The notes: generated by a model from the sequence alone, not told the origin. A stretch of DNA of 46,957 bases from Bacteroidota bacterium (GCA_013696965.1 JACCXN010000026.1:1-46957), one strand, 5' to 3'. Positions 1 to 9,385 are shown, counted from the stretch's first letter. Numbers and translations are program-made.

Positions 1-1
1 T

Positions 2-109
2 GAAAGTTACAGAAGGTTAAGTAAAGATTTTGAATATCATACTGATACAAGTGAAACTATGATACAATTAGCAATGATTCGACTAATGCTTAATAGAATT
101 AAAAATTAA
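2..109 (+). mobile_element. IS5-like transposase, C-terminal fragment cut by window edge
   Basis: An open frame enters from the left edge and ends at TAA 107-109, giving 36 codons. The residues include YRRLSKDFEY and ETMIQLAMIRLML, which match the usual C-terminus of IS5-family DDE transposases (arginine-rich RRL, then an SEAM-like helix). Just after the stop, an AT-rich segment with AAAACAGTTTCTAAA (114-128) could be the right terminal inverted repeat, but the other end lies outside the window. Whether the transposase is complete upstream cannot be told. Confidence 0.6.
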
Positions 110-164
110 ATTCAAAACAGTTTCTAAATACTTTCCTTAAAAATTTAATTAATATAAGACTAAA

Positions 165-551
165 TTAATTTAGTTTATAAGGAGTTTCCATTTTGAATTC
201 AGGAATTTGAACATAAAAACGATTTCCTGTAACAAGGTGCTCCATTAAATAAGTGCCTTGCATTTTCCCCATATCCGTTGTTAAATTACAAGCAGATTCA
301 TATTCAAAAATCTCACCCGGGGCAATTACCGGCTGAAGCCCGATTACGCCTTCGCCTTCTACTTCGCTGTGATCTCCTGAAGAATCAAAAATGAACCAAT
401 GCCTGCTTAATAACTGAACAGGGAATTCGCTTTCGTTTTCAACACAAATTCTGTATGAAAAATAAAAATGACTTTTAAGAGGATGAGAATATTCTGATTT
501 GAATTCTGGAACTACACTAATTCTGATACCTTGAGTTACATGTGTAATCAT
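165..551 (-). CDS. apaG: ApaG domain protein
   Basis: This 128-residue protein has the full length of the ApaG family and consists of one fibronectin-III-like beta domain. Family landmarks are the early strand with YFSYRICVENES, the RHWFIFDSSG segment and the late GTYLMEH and FYVQIPEF strands. ApaG is a small cytosolic protein linked genetically to Co2+/Mg2+ resistance in enterobacteria, but its biochemical role is not settled. It is read toward the window edge with an ATG at 551. It lies downstream of the T9SS plug gene on the same strand, separated by about 90 bp, so co-transcription is possible but not shown. Confidence 0.9.
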   Translation of the reverse strand: MITHVTQGIRISVVPEFKSEYSHPLKSHFYFSYRICVENESEFPVQLLSRHWFIFDSSGDHSEVEGEGVIGLQPVIAPGEIFEYESACNLTTDMGKMQGTYLMEHLVTGNRFYVQIPEFKMETPYKLN

Positions 552-641
552 ATATATTAAGGTTGATTTTACTTATTCTTTTGGCAAGTATAAGATATGT
601 TTGCAAAAAATCCTAGTTAAAATTTCAAGGAGTTATTAACA

Positions 642-2000
642 TTAGAAGGGCCCTCTGGAGTTAAAGTGCTTGTATCCAATAATTTTAAAATGGTTTGTTG
701 AAGGCTCTCTATGGTACACAAATATGGTGTATTCATTTTCTGTTTCAAAATAAGAACCATCAATTAATTGGGGATTTCCGGTGCTTGTTCCATCTTGCAA
801 AAAAGAGTAGGAGTAATTGTAATAACCTTGTTTTAAGTACAAAGTAGCATGGTAAGTTTTTGACTCAAAATCATACTTTAATTTATAATCATTCTGGAAG
901 GTCCAGTCAGAAAGTGCACCGAAAATATATAAATTGCCATCAATAACAGGAGTTGGATATTTCAGCCTGAAATGCACATAGGAGTAGTCAGCTTCCAAAT
1001 CACTGTTCCAGCCTTCCTGGATGCGAATAACAAATCTTCCGTTTATGTCGGGTTGTGTGCTGTATCTTGCTGTACTTAGAATTAAATCGTCTGTAAGAAT
1101 TACGTGGTTTTGATTATCTTTAAATAGTATTTCCTTCACATTTTCTGTTTTAAAACGCAATGTTTTTATATCAAAATTCCTGAACTCATTTCCACCATGA
1201 AACAAATTTTCACGGTCATAATTATAAACAAGTTCACCTTCTCTGATAAACAGAGGTTTTAATTCCGTTTTTGCATTGTCCCACCTGTTGTTTTGCAGCA
1301 CTGCCACACGTAAATCAAGATTTGGATTTAATATAGTATAGCCAGAATGTAAAATAGTGAAATCGACCTTTTGTTTTGTTGTTCTTTCTTCAGGAATAGC
1401 GGCCCTTACCACATTTGGATTTACAATTACTTTTTCTTCATAAACCATAAATCTTCTTGTTATTACAGGTTTGTCCCGGTTACCCTCCTCATAAACAACC
1501 AAAACATAATTACCTGAAGTAGTAAAATTAATATTATCATTAGGAAATAGAAGATTGTAATGTATATAACGCTCCAGCGTATTGAATGAAAACTGAAAAT
1601 CTGTAATGTAATTCTCGAAAAAACCATCCAGATATTCTGCCTCATGCAAGGGGGATGGTTCCCACATGGCATCACAATGAATAAAAGCATACATGTAATT
1701 CCTTAATTCAAGGTCCAGAATATCAAAACTTAATTTTAAAACATTACTGCTGTTTAATTTAATAACAGCAGGAGCAAGTTCATCTTCATTTAGTGTGAGA
1801 AGAACAGTTTTAATGCTTGAAATATAAACATGATTTTCATGCCTTAAAAAATCAGTTCGGTAATAATCATCCTGAATTAATTCTTTTTCCTCTTGATGTT
1901 TTGGTTTGTTTTCCTGTGCAATTAATAAACTACTTTGAAAAAAAAGAACAAGTTTGAGAAGAACCAGATAAATAATTAAAGGTTTTGTTTTGTTTTTCAT
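642..2000 (-). CDS. Type IX secretion system plug-domain protein (DUF5103)
   Basis: A 452-residue exported protein with an N-terminal hydrophobic segment (about residues 8-28, ending ..LLIAQ) that looks like a signal peptide. The body matches the DUF5103 / T9SS plug family: an N-terminal beta domain with YMYAFIHCDA and EAEYLDGFFENYITDFQFSFNT, a middle domain, and a late immunoglobulin-like part with NLYIFGALSDW. In Flavobacterium johnsoniae the Plug protein closes the periplasmic side of the SprA translocon pore, and this gene presumably has the same job. At least four proteins with T9SS sorting tails are encoded in this window, so the system is relevant to its neighbours. The long AT-rich leader upstream (2001-2190) is shared with the divergent nqrA. 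Confidence 0.85.
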   Translation of the reverse strand: MKNKTKPLIIYLVLLKLVLFFQSSLLIAQENKPKHQEEKELIQDDYYRTDFLRHENHVYISSIKTVLLTLNEDELAPAVIKLNSSNVLKLSFDILDLELRNYMYAFIHCDAMWEPSPLHEAEYLDGFFENYITDFQFSFNTLERYIHYNLLFPNDNINFTTSGNYVLVVYEEGNRDKPVITRRFMVYEEKVIVNPNVVRAAIPEERTTKQKVDFTILHSGYTILNPNLDLRVAVLQNNRWDNAKTELKPLFIREGELVYNYDRENLFHGGNEFRNFDIKTLRFKTENVKEILFKDNQNHVILTDDLILSTARYSTQPDINGRFVIRIQEGWNSDLEADYSYVHFRLKYPTPVIDGNLYIFGALSDWTFQNDYKLKYDFESKTYHATLYLKQGYYNYSYSFLQDGTSTGNPQLIDGSYFETENEYTIFVYHREPSTNHFKIIGYKHFNSRGPF

Positions 2001-2207
2001 GATTTTGGAAACATTGTGTAAATACTGTGGTATTAGCCTTTTTATTAAGATTATTTAGCAATTTTTCAATGGGTTTAACAATTGCAATAGTATGAATAAT
2101 ATCAAAAGTACACATTTGTTTTTAGTGAAATCCTCAGGTCCTTTTGAGTTGCTTATATAATTTAAGAAAAAATATTGAAAAAACAGCAGGTTGATAAAAG
2201 TTATTTA

Positions 2208-2215
2208 TATTTTTG
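2208..2215 (+). promoter_or_regulatory. Bacteroidota-type -7 element of nqrA
   Basis: TATTTTTG followed by C matches the TAnnTTTG -7 consensus. It lies 35 bp before the nqrA ATG, giving a leader of about 30 nt. No TTG occurs at the expected 20-bp distance upstream; the TTG at 2191 is only 14 bp away. The -33 element is therefore weak or absent. Confidence 0.5.
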
Positions 2216-2250
2216 CAGCACAAATTAAAAAGGGCATAAATTTTCTTGAA

Positions 2251-3603
2251 ATGTCAAAACACATAAAGATTAAACAAGGTTTAAACATAAAACTAAAGGG
2301 CGAGGCTGAAAAGTTGTATTCAACTGCTCCTTATCCAGAAGTTTTTGCCATAAAACCAACTGATTTTACTGGCGTTACACCTAAATTGCTTGTAAAGCAA
2401 GGAGATGTTGTAAAAGCAGGTTCTCCATTATTTTATGATAAATACAATGAGGCCATGCAGTTTTGTGCACCAATCAGCGGTGAAATCATCGAAATAGTAA
2501 GAGGGGAGAAAAGAAAAATCTTGGAAGTAAAAATACTTGCAGATAAGGAAATTGCATATAAGGAATTCAAAATAGCAGATCCTTCAAGTTTAACTCGGGA
2601 GGAAATTATTGGAATTCTGCTTGAAAGTGGAACATGGCCTTTTATTAGGCAGCGTCCCTATCATGTAATTGCAAATCCAACTCAAGTACCAAAGGCTATA
2701 TTTATTTCTGCATTTGACACAAGTCCGCTTGCGCCGGATAATGATTTTATAATCCATAACAATGCGGAGGCTTTTCAAACAGGATTAAATGCTATTGCAA
2801 AATTAACTGAGGGTAAAGTTCATTTAAATGTGAGTGCCGATTTAATGCCTTCTAAAGTATTCACAAATTCAAAAGGTGTTCAGGTAAATAAAATTTCAGG
2901 TCCTCATCCTGCAGGAAATGTTGGTGTTCAAATTCATCACATTGATCCGGTTAATAAAGGTGAGGTTGTGTGGTATTTATATCCACAGGATGTTTTGATT
3001 ATAGGGAAATTATTTAACCTGGGCAAACTGGATGCAACTCGTGTTGTAGCCCTTGCCGGATCACAGGTTAAGAACCCAAGATATTTTAAGACAATAGTTG
3101 GAAGCTCATTAAAAAATATTCTTTCTGGTAATCTTATAGAAGATAAAAACAGGATTATTAGCGGAAATGTATTTACAGGTACTCAGGTTTTGCCTGATGG
3201 TTTTTTAGGTTTTTATGATACGCTAATATCTGTGATACCAGAGGGTGACGAACCACAGTTTCTAGGTTGGTTAATTCCTGGAAGTGAAAAATTTAGTTTC
3301 TCCAGAACCTTTACTTCTTGGTTAAGACCAGGTAAAGAGTATGTTCTGAACACAAACCTTAATGGAGAAGAAAGACCTTTTGTTGTAACTGGCGAATATG
3401 AAAAAGTGTTTCCTTTTAATATATACCCTATGCTTTTGTTAAAGGCAATTTTAGTAGAGGATGTAGAATTAATGGAGAAACTAGGAATATATGAAGTTGC
3501 GGAAGAAGATTTTGCTCTTTGTGAATTTATTTGTCCTTCAAAAATTGATTCCCAAAAAATTATCCGTAAAGGTTTAGATACTATTAAAAAAGAATTCAGT
3601 TAA
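2251..3603 (+). CDS. nqrA: Na+-translocating NADH:quinone reductase subunit A
   Basis: A 450-residue peripheral subunit of the NQR complex, which couples NADH oxidation and quinone reduction to Na+ export across the inner membrane. The N-terminus (SKHIKIKQGLNIKLKG), the FAIKPTDFTGVTPKLLVKQGD segment, the barrel-sandwich part with APISGEI and the PGSEKFSFSRTF region are family hallmarks, and the length is that of Bacteroidota NqrA. A longer reading from TTG 2191 would start upstream of the -7 element, so the ATG at 2251 was chosen. It is followed after a single base by nqrB, so the two are translationally coupled. The other four subunit genes are not in the window. Confidence 0.93.
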   Translation: MSKHIKIKQGLNIKLKGEAEKLYSTAPYPEVFAIKPTDFTGVTPKLLVKQGDVVKAGSPLFYDKYNEAMQFCAPISGEIIEIVRGEKRKILEVKILADKEIAYKEFKIADPSSLTREEIIGILLESGTWPFIRQRPYHVIANPTQVPKAIFISAFDTSPLAPDNDFIIHNNAEAFQTGLNAIAKLTEGKVHLNVSADLMPSKVFTNSKGVQVNKISGPHPAGNVGVQIHHIDPVNKGEVVWYLYPQDVLIIGKLFNLGKLDATRVVALAGSQVKNPRYFKTIVGSSLKNILSGNLIEDKNRIISGNVFTGTQVLPDGFLGFYDTLISVIPEGDEPQFLGWLIPGSEKFSFSRTFTSWLRPGKEYVLNTNLNGEERPFVVTGEYEKVFPFNIYPMLLLKAILVEDVELMEKLGIYEVAEEDFALCEFICPSKIDSQKIIRKGLDTIKKEFS

Positions 3604-3604
3604 T

Positions 3605-4741
3605 ATGAAAGCGCTAAGAAATCTTCTGGATAAAGTAAAACCGAACTTTGAAAAAGGAGGTAAATTCGAAAAATTACTTCCTCTTTTTGACGGTATTGAA
3701 ACATTTTTATTTGTTCCTGGCCACACAACTCACAGTGGAACACATATTCGTGATGGTATCGATTTAAAAAGGACCATGATTACGGTGGTGTTTGCCCTTA
3801 TTCCATGTTTGTTGTTTGGAATGTGGAATGTTGGATACCAATATCATTTGGGATCAGGCATTGCTGATGCATCATTTATAGATAATTTTATTTTCGGTGC
3901 AATCCGAGTACTTCCTATTATAATAGTTTCTTATGGTGTAGGTTTGGGTATTGAATTTGGTTTTGCTATTGTAAAAAAGCACAGTGTAAATGAAGGATAT
4001 CTGGTATCGGGTATGTTGATTCCATTGATTCTTCCTGTTGATATTCCTTTATGGATGGTAGCAGTTGCAACAATTTTTGCAGTAGTTATAGGAAAAGAGG
4101 TTTTTGGAGGAACAGGGATGAATATTTTAAATGTAGCCCTGGCTGCGAGAGCTTTCTTGTTTTTTGCTTATCCAACAAAAATGTCTGGAAATGATGTTTG
4201 GTTTGCTGATGCTGTTTCCGGGGCTACCCCACTTGCTGCTGCAATTGAAGGCGGTGTTGCCGCAATACCCTCAATTGCTGATTCTTTTTGGGGTTATATT
4301 CCAGGATCAATTGGTGAGACTTCTGCTGCTGCCTGTTTAATAGGTGCATTTATACTTTTATTTACAGGAGTTGCCAGTTGGAGAATTATGGTTTCTGTTT
4401 TTGTGGGAGGATTGGTAATGGGTATGATTTTCAATGTTTTTGCTGTAAATCCTTTAATGGCAGTTCCAGCCATGCATCATATTATGTTAGGTGGTTTTAT
4501 GTTCGGTCTTGTTTTTATGGCTACTGACCCTGTTACTGCCTCACAAACCAATACGGGTAAATATATTTATGGTTTTTTTATAGGAATTTTCGCCATTATG
4601 ATCAGAGTTTTTAACCCAGCATTTCCTGAAGGAATGATGCTTGCCATCCTTTTCATGAATGTTATGGCACCACTCATTGATCACTATGTAGTACAGGCAA
4701 ACATTAACAGAAGACTTAAAAGAATCAGCATAAAAGCTTAA
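3605..4741 (+). CDS. nqrB: Na+-translocating NADH:quinone reductase subunit B
   Basis: A 378-residue integral membrane subunit with about nine to ten hydrophobic helices. The SGATPLA motif carries Thr208, the residue to which FMN is covalently attached in NqrB. GGTGMNILNVALAARAFLFF and the HHIMLGGFMFGLVFMATDPV segment are also diagnostic. It starts directly after the nqrA stop. The protein is complete and slightly shorter than proteobacterial NqrB. The expected nqrC does not follow: the stop is succeeded within 10 bp by structured tandem repeats and then by an unrelated gene. The operon is therefore split, or its distal half has been lost or moved. Confidence 0.93.
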   Translation: MKALRNLLDKVKPNFEKGGKFEKLLPLFDGIETFLFVPGHTTHSGTHIRDGIDLKRTMITVVFALIPCLLFGMWNVGYQYHLGSGIADASFIDNFIFGAIRVLPIIIVSYGVGLGIEFGFAIVKKHSVNEGYLVSGMLIPLILPVDIPLWMVAVATIFAVVIGKEVFGGTGMNILNVALAARAFLFFAYPTKMSGNDVWFADAVSGATPLAAAIEGGVAAIPSIADSFWGYIPGSIGETSAAACLIGAFILLFTGVASWRIMVSVFVGGLVMGMIFNVFAVNPLMAVPAMHHIMLGGFMFGLVFMATDPVTASQTNTGKYIYGFFIGIFAIMIRVFNPAFPEGMMLAILFMNVMAPLIDHYVVQANINRRLKRISIKA

Positions 4742-4750
4742 TTTAATTAT

Positions 4751-5010
4751 ATGAAATAGCCATGCACGAACCGTTCACAAACGCTAATGAATATAACATG
4801 GCTATACCAAATGACCTTTAAAAAACAAATTATATAAATATGAAATAGCCATGCACGAATCTTGCACAAACAGCAATGAATATAACATGGCGTCCCGATA
4901 AATCGGGATGACATTTAAAAAACAATTATATACATATGAAATAGCCATGCACGAACCGTTCACAAACGCTAATGAATATAACATGGCTATCCCGATAAAT
5001 CGGGATGACA
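4751..5010. repeat. Three structured ~90-bp tandem repeats behind nqrB
   Basis: Three direct copies begin at 4751, 4840 and 4936 (spacing 89 and 96 bp), each starting ATGAAATAGCCATGCACGAA. Within each copy ATAGCCATG near the start is the inverse of CATGGCTAT near the end (CATGGCGT in copy 2), and copies 1 and 3 have a small inner stem CGTT-CACA-AACG. Copies 2 and 3 end with a second hairpin, TCCCGAT-AA-ATCGGGA, which copy 1 has lost. Copies 1 and 3 are nearly identical and copy 2 differs in the middle. Each copy opens with a start codon, one Lys codon and a stop. The 341-bp gene-free stretch 4742-5082 consists mainly of this array. Confidence 0.9.
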
Positions 5011-5021
5011 GTTAAAAATCA

Positions 5022-5054
5022 AATGCTTTAGCATTCTTGAGTTCCTTAAAGGAA
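5022..5054. repeat. Two short perfect hairpins upstream of the GNAT-nitrilase gene
   Basis: AATGCT-TT-AGCATT (5022-5035) and TTCCTT-A-AAGGAA (5042-5054) are perfect small inverted repeats lying between the tandem array and the next start codon. They are not followed by T-runs, so they are not convincing terminators. They may be part of the same repeat family or of the 5' leader of the gene at 5083. Confidence 0.5.
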
Positions 5055-5082
5055 AAATTAAAAACGAATAAATTATATAAAT

Positions 5083-6609
5083 ATGAAAAAGATAAACAAA
5101 ATAGAGATTCGCCACCTTACCATTAAGGATTATGAGGCATTGAAAAAGGTGATGATTGAATCCTATCCAAATTGGCCAGGAGCTCATTGGCAACCCGAAC
5201 ACATTAAAAATTTGATTGATTCATTTCCTGATGGCCAATTGTGTGTTGTAGCTGATGGAAAACTGGTTGGTTCTGCTTTGTCCATAAAGGTTAATTATGC
5301 CAATTACAGCAAGGATCATACCTATGCAGATGTTACTGGAAATTATTCCTTTAATACGCATGATTCAGAAGGCAACACTTTATATGGAATTGATGTATTT
5401 ATTCATCCTGATTACAGAGGAAACAGGTTAGCCAAGAGATTGTACGAAGCCAGAAAAGAGTTTTGTGAAAACGCTAATTTAAAAGGTATTCTTTTTGGTG
5501 GGCGTATTCCCAATTACCATAAATACCAGGAAAAATTTACCCCTAAAGAATACATACAAAAGGTAAAGCTCAGAGAAATACATGACCCTACTTTAAGTTT
5601 CCAGCTTTCCAATGATTTTCATGTTATTAAATTACTTAAGAATTATATGCCTGAGGATGTTGAATCTGGCAATTACGCAGTTTTGTTGCAATGGGCCAAC
5701 ATTTATTATTCGGCAGAAGAAAAACTCATTAATTTAGAAAAGTCAACGGTACGTTTAGGATTGGTTCAATGGCAAATGCGCTCATTGAACTCTCTTGAAA
5801 ACCTATTTGAACAAATGGAATTTTTTGTTGATGCGGTATCAAATTACAAAAGCGATTTTATCCTTTTTCCAGAGTATTTTAATGGTGCCCTTATGGCAGA
5901 TTATAACCATTTAACAGAAGCCGCAGCAATAAGGGAACTGGCAAATTTCACGGAAGCTATTTTGCAGAAATTCAAGCAGCTGGCCATTTCTTACAATACA
6001 AATATTATTACCGGAAGTATGCCTGAGGTAGATATTGACGGACATTTACTTAATGTAGGTTTTTTATGCCACCGAAGTGGAAAAGTAGATAAGTATGAGA
6101 AACTTCATACAACTCCCGATGAGGTAAAATACTGGGGCCTTTCCAAAGGAAAATCCCTGCGAACATTTGATACCGATTGTGGAAAAGTGGGAGTATTAAT
6201 TTGTTACGATGTTGAGTTTCCCGAATTGTCAAGGTTACTTGCCCTTGATGGAATGCAAATACTATTCGTACCCTTTTTAACCGATACCCAAAATGGATTT
6301 ACAAGGGTAAGAACCTGTGCTATGGCCAGGGCTGTGGAGAATGAATGTTATGTTGCCATAGCAGGAAGTGTGGGTAATTTGCCAAAGGTTCATAATATGG
6401 ATATTCATTATGCACAATCGGCTGTATTTACTCCCTGTGATTTTGCATTTCCTTCCAATGGAATAAAAGCAGAAGCAACTCCAAATTCAGAAATGCTCTT
6501 AATTGTTGATGTTGATATCGAACAGCTCAAAGAACTGCACATGTCTGGAAGTGTGAGGAATTTAAAGGATAGAAGGAATGATTTGTATGAGTTGAAATTG
6601 AAATTGTAA
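5083..6609 (+). CDS. GNAT acetyltransferase fused to a nitrilase-family amidohydrolase
   Basis: This 508-residue two-domain cytosolic enzyme has an N-terminal GNAT fold (about residues 5-215; the acetyl-CoA binding segment is around VFIHPDYRGNRLAKRL). A C-terminal carbon-nitrogen hydrolase domain follows (about 222-505). The nitrilase catalytic triad is intact: Glu264 in FPEYF, Lys340 in YEKLH and Cys374 in ICYDVEFPE. The same fusion is known in other bacteria, but its substrates are not established; an acyl or amide group on a small amine is plausible. The 19 bases ending in the start region (5070-5088) are repeated exactly at 4827-4845 in the preceding array. No partner gene is obvious, since the next gene downstream is convergent. 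Confidence 0.9.
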   Translation: MKKINKIEIRHLTIKDYEALKKVMIESYPNWPGAHWQPEHIKNLIDSFPDGQLCVVADGKLVGSALSIKVNYANYSKDHTYADVTGNYSFNTHDSEGNTLYGIDVFIHPDYRGNRLAKRLYEARKEFCENANLKGILFGGRIPNYHKYQEKFTPKEYIQKVKLREIHDPTLSFQLSNDFHVIKLLKNYMPEDVESGNYAVLLQWANIYYSAEEKLINLEKSTVRLGLVQWQMRSLNSLENLFEQMEFFVDAVSNYKSDFILFPEYFNGALMADYNHLTEAAAIRELANFTEAILQKFKQLAISYNTNIITGSMPEVDIDGHLLNVGFLCHRSGKVDKYEKLHTTPDEVKYWGLSKGKSLRTFDTDCGKVGVLICYDVEFPELSRLLALDGMQILFVPFLTDTQNGFTRVRTCAMARAVENECYVAIAGSVGNLPKVHNMDIHYAQSAVFTPCDFAFPSNGIKAEATPNSEMLLIVDVDIEQLKELHMSGSVRNLKDRRNDLYELKLKL

Positions 6610-6718
6610 TCTATTTAAAATTGGTTAAAAAGTGTAAGATTTATTTCTTTTAACAGGTCGGAACAGAACATCATTTACTAAATAGCGGACATTATTTTAG
6701 TTACTATTTTTTTTATGC

Positions 6719-9067
6719 TTAATTTTTTATTAGCTTAAATTGCTTCTGATTTATGCCATCATCTAGAGAAATAATATACAGTCCAGGAATGTAATTCTGC
6801 ATTGGAATTTGAAATTCATTGTGGTTAATTATTTTTTGATAGAGAACCTCACCAAGCAAATTTTGCACCATTACATGTACTTCTGTTTTTTTAGATATTT
6901 CCACCATAACATAGTCTTTAGCTGGATTAGGAGATATTATAACAGCTAATGGTTGTGATTGCCCAGCTATATTAGTTAGGGTGTCACTTTTGTTCGGAAT
7001 TGATATAATATTTGATTTTGACTGATAGGAGTGGTAATAATAATATGGGGAATCCATGGCCACAATTTGAACACGCAAGGAATCATCCATGGTAATTTCA
7101 TACTCATTAATTGCTATTTCAACTGAATCAAGTACCTGAAAAGATAAGCCGGGTTTAGCAGTACTGATAAAATAATGTGTAAAATTTCTTTTGCCTTCAT
7201 AATGGTTCCATTCTAGTTTTATTTTGTCTTCCTCAATTTTGCTTTTCAAATGAATGGTGCTGTAAATATGAGACTCAGGGGATTCTTGTCCGCAGCTATC
7301 CACTGCAACGAGTTTATATCTATCAGATTTTTTCGAAGGCACTGAAAAAGAATCTGAATATTGAAACAAATAATACCCGTTTCTTGGAACAGAATCTATT
7401 TGATGGAAAACTCCTTGTTCTGTTTCTTTCAATACTTTAAAATAAGTTATATGTGGCAACGAATTACTGGATTCAATTCTATTTAAATTATTTTCGACTG
7501 TTGCAAAATGAATTTCGACACTATCAGGAGCAGGCACTCTGGTAGTTTTCACACTTTTGGAAGTGGCAATACAACCCGAAAACTCTTTAACTTTAACATA
7601 AAAAATGCTGTTGAGAGATGTGGTGATTTTCTGTGAATTTTCTCCATTATTCCATAAATATTCTGAAAAACCAGGACCGGCATCAAGGGAAACTTGTTCA
7701 CAAAAAAAATGGGATTTGTCATAAATATCGTATCCTGCATTTACATTTATTACAGGGGGTGTACAGCTTATGTCAATTATTTTAACAAGGAATTCAGGAT
7801 AATCTGATTTATGTAAAACATGTTCTCCCAATAAAACACTGTCACCGCTAATATTTCCTGATGCATAAATACTTCCATTTGATGTTTGAACAATATTTTG
7901 AAAAGCTCCATTGTATAATCTAAGCTCACCTTTTATTTTAAGTTCTTGATCTAATTTTTTTATTACCCAATGCCCGGGATCAGATGCTGGACCATAAGGA
8001 ATACATGCTTCTCTGCCTATTAAAAAAATATCATCGTTTGCATCTAATAGATAATCCGTGTACCAGCCGCAATTAGTTCCATGTGCTATAATATTTTCAC
8101 CTATTTTGAAATCTGACTGAACTATTGATCCCCAACCACCGTATTTCCCCCTGGTATAAGTTAAATGAAACAGATTAAACTTTGAATCAGCCGATAATCT
8201 ATGACTTTGCCAACCATAGTAAGAATCAGGACCATGCTTACGCTCATTCCATAAGATGTTTAGATTTTCATCCAACCTTGCCAGGTATCTTCCTTTTTGT
8301 TGAATTTCTGGGGTAGGATCATCTACCCAATGCTTACCCTCCCTGTCATATAACGCAAAAAGATTTCCATTTTTTGAAATGATTTCAATTCCGGAATTAT
8401 TAAACCTGTAATAATCATTGGTATCGGGTAAAAAATTATACGTTTTCGAATTAATAAGATTTCCCTCAGAAGTGAATTTCCCAAAGAAAAGAGACCTTTC
8501 TTCTAAGTTACCAATACTAAGATCATTTATAAAAGTATTTCCAAAGACAGAACCTGTTAATAAAAACTGGTATTTGGAATTATAAAAGCAAATAGCATTA
8601 ATAATGATATTTTCAGAAGAACTAATCTTTTTAATCCAGATTAGCCTACCCTCTAAATCCATTTTGCCATACATTCCATCATAGTTCCCATCTGAAGTTA
8701 ATGTTATTCCATCTATTACATGGTTTCCGCTAAAGGTTCCTGAAAAATAAAAATGTTCATTGTTATCATAAATTAATTTAGTTACATGAAACGATTTTTT
8801 CCATCTCTTTAAAAAAACCAGATTTCCTTGGGCGGAATATTTTGTCAAAAAAGAGCCAATTGTATCAGAAGGAGTAGGATTGTAACTATCGTAAACACTG
8901 TAAAAATTCCATACTCCTCCATGCTCATAAATATTTCCATATTTATCGCTCAATAAAGCTTTTGGGGAACATCTTTCTGGTAAATGTCTTTTTTTTGCCC
9001 ACTCTATGTGTTGTGAATAGGATGTTGTGGAAAAAAGCAGTAGCAAAAGAAAAAAACATATCCTCAT
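6719..9067 (-). CDS. Secreted protein with T9SS type A sorting domain
   Basis: A 782-residue exported protein. Residues 1-18 form a signal peptide (MRICFFLLLLLFSTTSYSQ). Residues of about 20-430 contain repeated strand-rich units with GxxFLxKxSxxGxLxWxK-like patterns (for example YDGMYGKMDLEGRLIWIKK), suggesting a beta-propeller. A region around 440-500 resembles Ig/PKD-type strands (SEYLWNNGENSQKI), and fibronectin-III-like segments follow. The last ~75 residues (ISPNPAKDYVMVEI to KQFKLIKN) are a type A sorting domain, so the protein should cross the outer membrane by T9SS and be attached or released. Its ligand or activity is unknown. It is convergent with the GNAT-nitrilase gene. Confidence 0.88.
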   Translation of the reverse strand: MRICFFLLLLLFSTTSYSQHIEWAKKRHLPERCSPKALLSDKYGNIYEHGGVWNFYSVYDSYNPTPSDTIGSFLTKYSAQGNLVFLKRWKKSFHVTKLIYDNNEHFYFSGTFSGNHVIDGITLTSDGNYDGMYGKMDLEGRLIWIKKISSSENIIINAICFYNSKYQFLLTGSVFGNTFINDLSIGNLEERSLFFGKFTSEGNLINSKTYNFLPDTNDYYRFNNSGIEIISKNGNLFALYDREGKHWVDDPTPEIQQKGRYLARLDENLNILWNERKHGPDSYYGWQSHRLSADSKFNLFHLTYTRGKYGGWGSIVQSDFKIGENIIAHGTNCGWYTDYLLDANDDIFLIGREACIPYGPASDPGHWVIKKLDQELKIKGELRLYNGAFQNIVQTSNGSIYASGNISGDSVLLGEHVLHKSDYPEFLVKIIDISCTPPVINVNAGYDIYDKSHFFCEQVSLDAGPGFSEYLWNNGENSQKITTSLNSIFYVKVKEFSGCIATSKSVKTTRVPAPDSVEIHFATVENNLNRIESSNSLPHITYFKVLKETEQGVFHQIDSVPRNGYYLFQYSDSFSVPSKKSDRYKLVAVDSCGQESPESHIYSTIHLKSKIEEDKIKLEWNHYEGKRNFTHYFISTAKPGLSFQVLDSVEIAINEYEITMDDSLRVQIVAMDSPYYYYHSYQSKSNIISIPNKSDTLTNIAGQSQPLAVIISPNPAKDYVMVEISKKTEVHVMVQNLLGEVLYQKIINHNEFQIPMQNYIPGLYIISLDDGINQKQFKLIKN

Positions 9068-9385
9068 TATTCAAACTTTCAAAAAACTAAATCCATTATC
9101 ATTCCTAAATGATTGTGAGGAAAAGAATCTAAAAGATTGATTTTATTTTGAGGATAATGGATGCTAAAATGTGAAATTATAACCACATTTTAAATGATTT
9201 AGGATTTACCGAAACCCATTTAATTTTTAATTATTGATAGATTACTAAAATGGGTAAATGGACTTTAAAAATGGCTTAAGAAAAATGACTAAAGAGAAAG
9301 CACAAGGAATTTCTTTTGCTGTTTCCGCACTGGAAACTTTACATCCATAATGTATTGTATTATTACATTTGTGATTAAACAAGAG
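9068..9385. other. Gene-free stretch with one perfect inverted repeat
   Basis: No gene is recognisable in this 318-bp AT-rich stretch. The only clear structure is the inverted repeat TAAAATGTG (9165-9173) / CACATTTTA (9184-9192) with a 10-base loop, about 100 bp upstream of the T9SS cargo gene. It could be an operator, or a terminator for something lost upstream. The part after 9240 may be residue of the group II intron whose 3' end follows. Confidence 0.4.

Noticed and set aside
2191-2250. A longer nqrA starting at TTG 2191
   Set aside because: The extra 20 codons run through the -7 element, and the ATG at 2251 gives the standard NqrA N-terminus.
4751-5010. A CRISPR array
   Set aside because: Only three copies, the similarity extends through almost the whole unit, there are no short unique spacers, and no cas genes are near.
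4802-5202. Minus-strand frames of 60 and 71 codons over the tandem repeats
   Set aside because: The 60-codon frame repeats itself because the DNA does (MLYSLAFV/MLYSLLFV units). The second frame overlaps the start of the GNAT-nitrilase gene. Neither has a start signal or family similarity.
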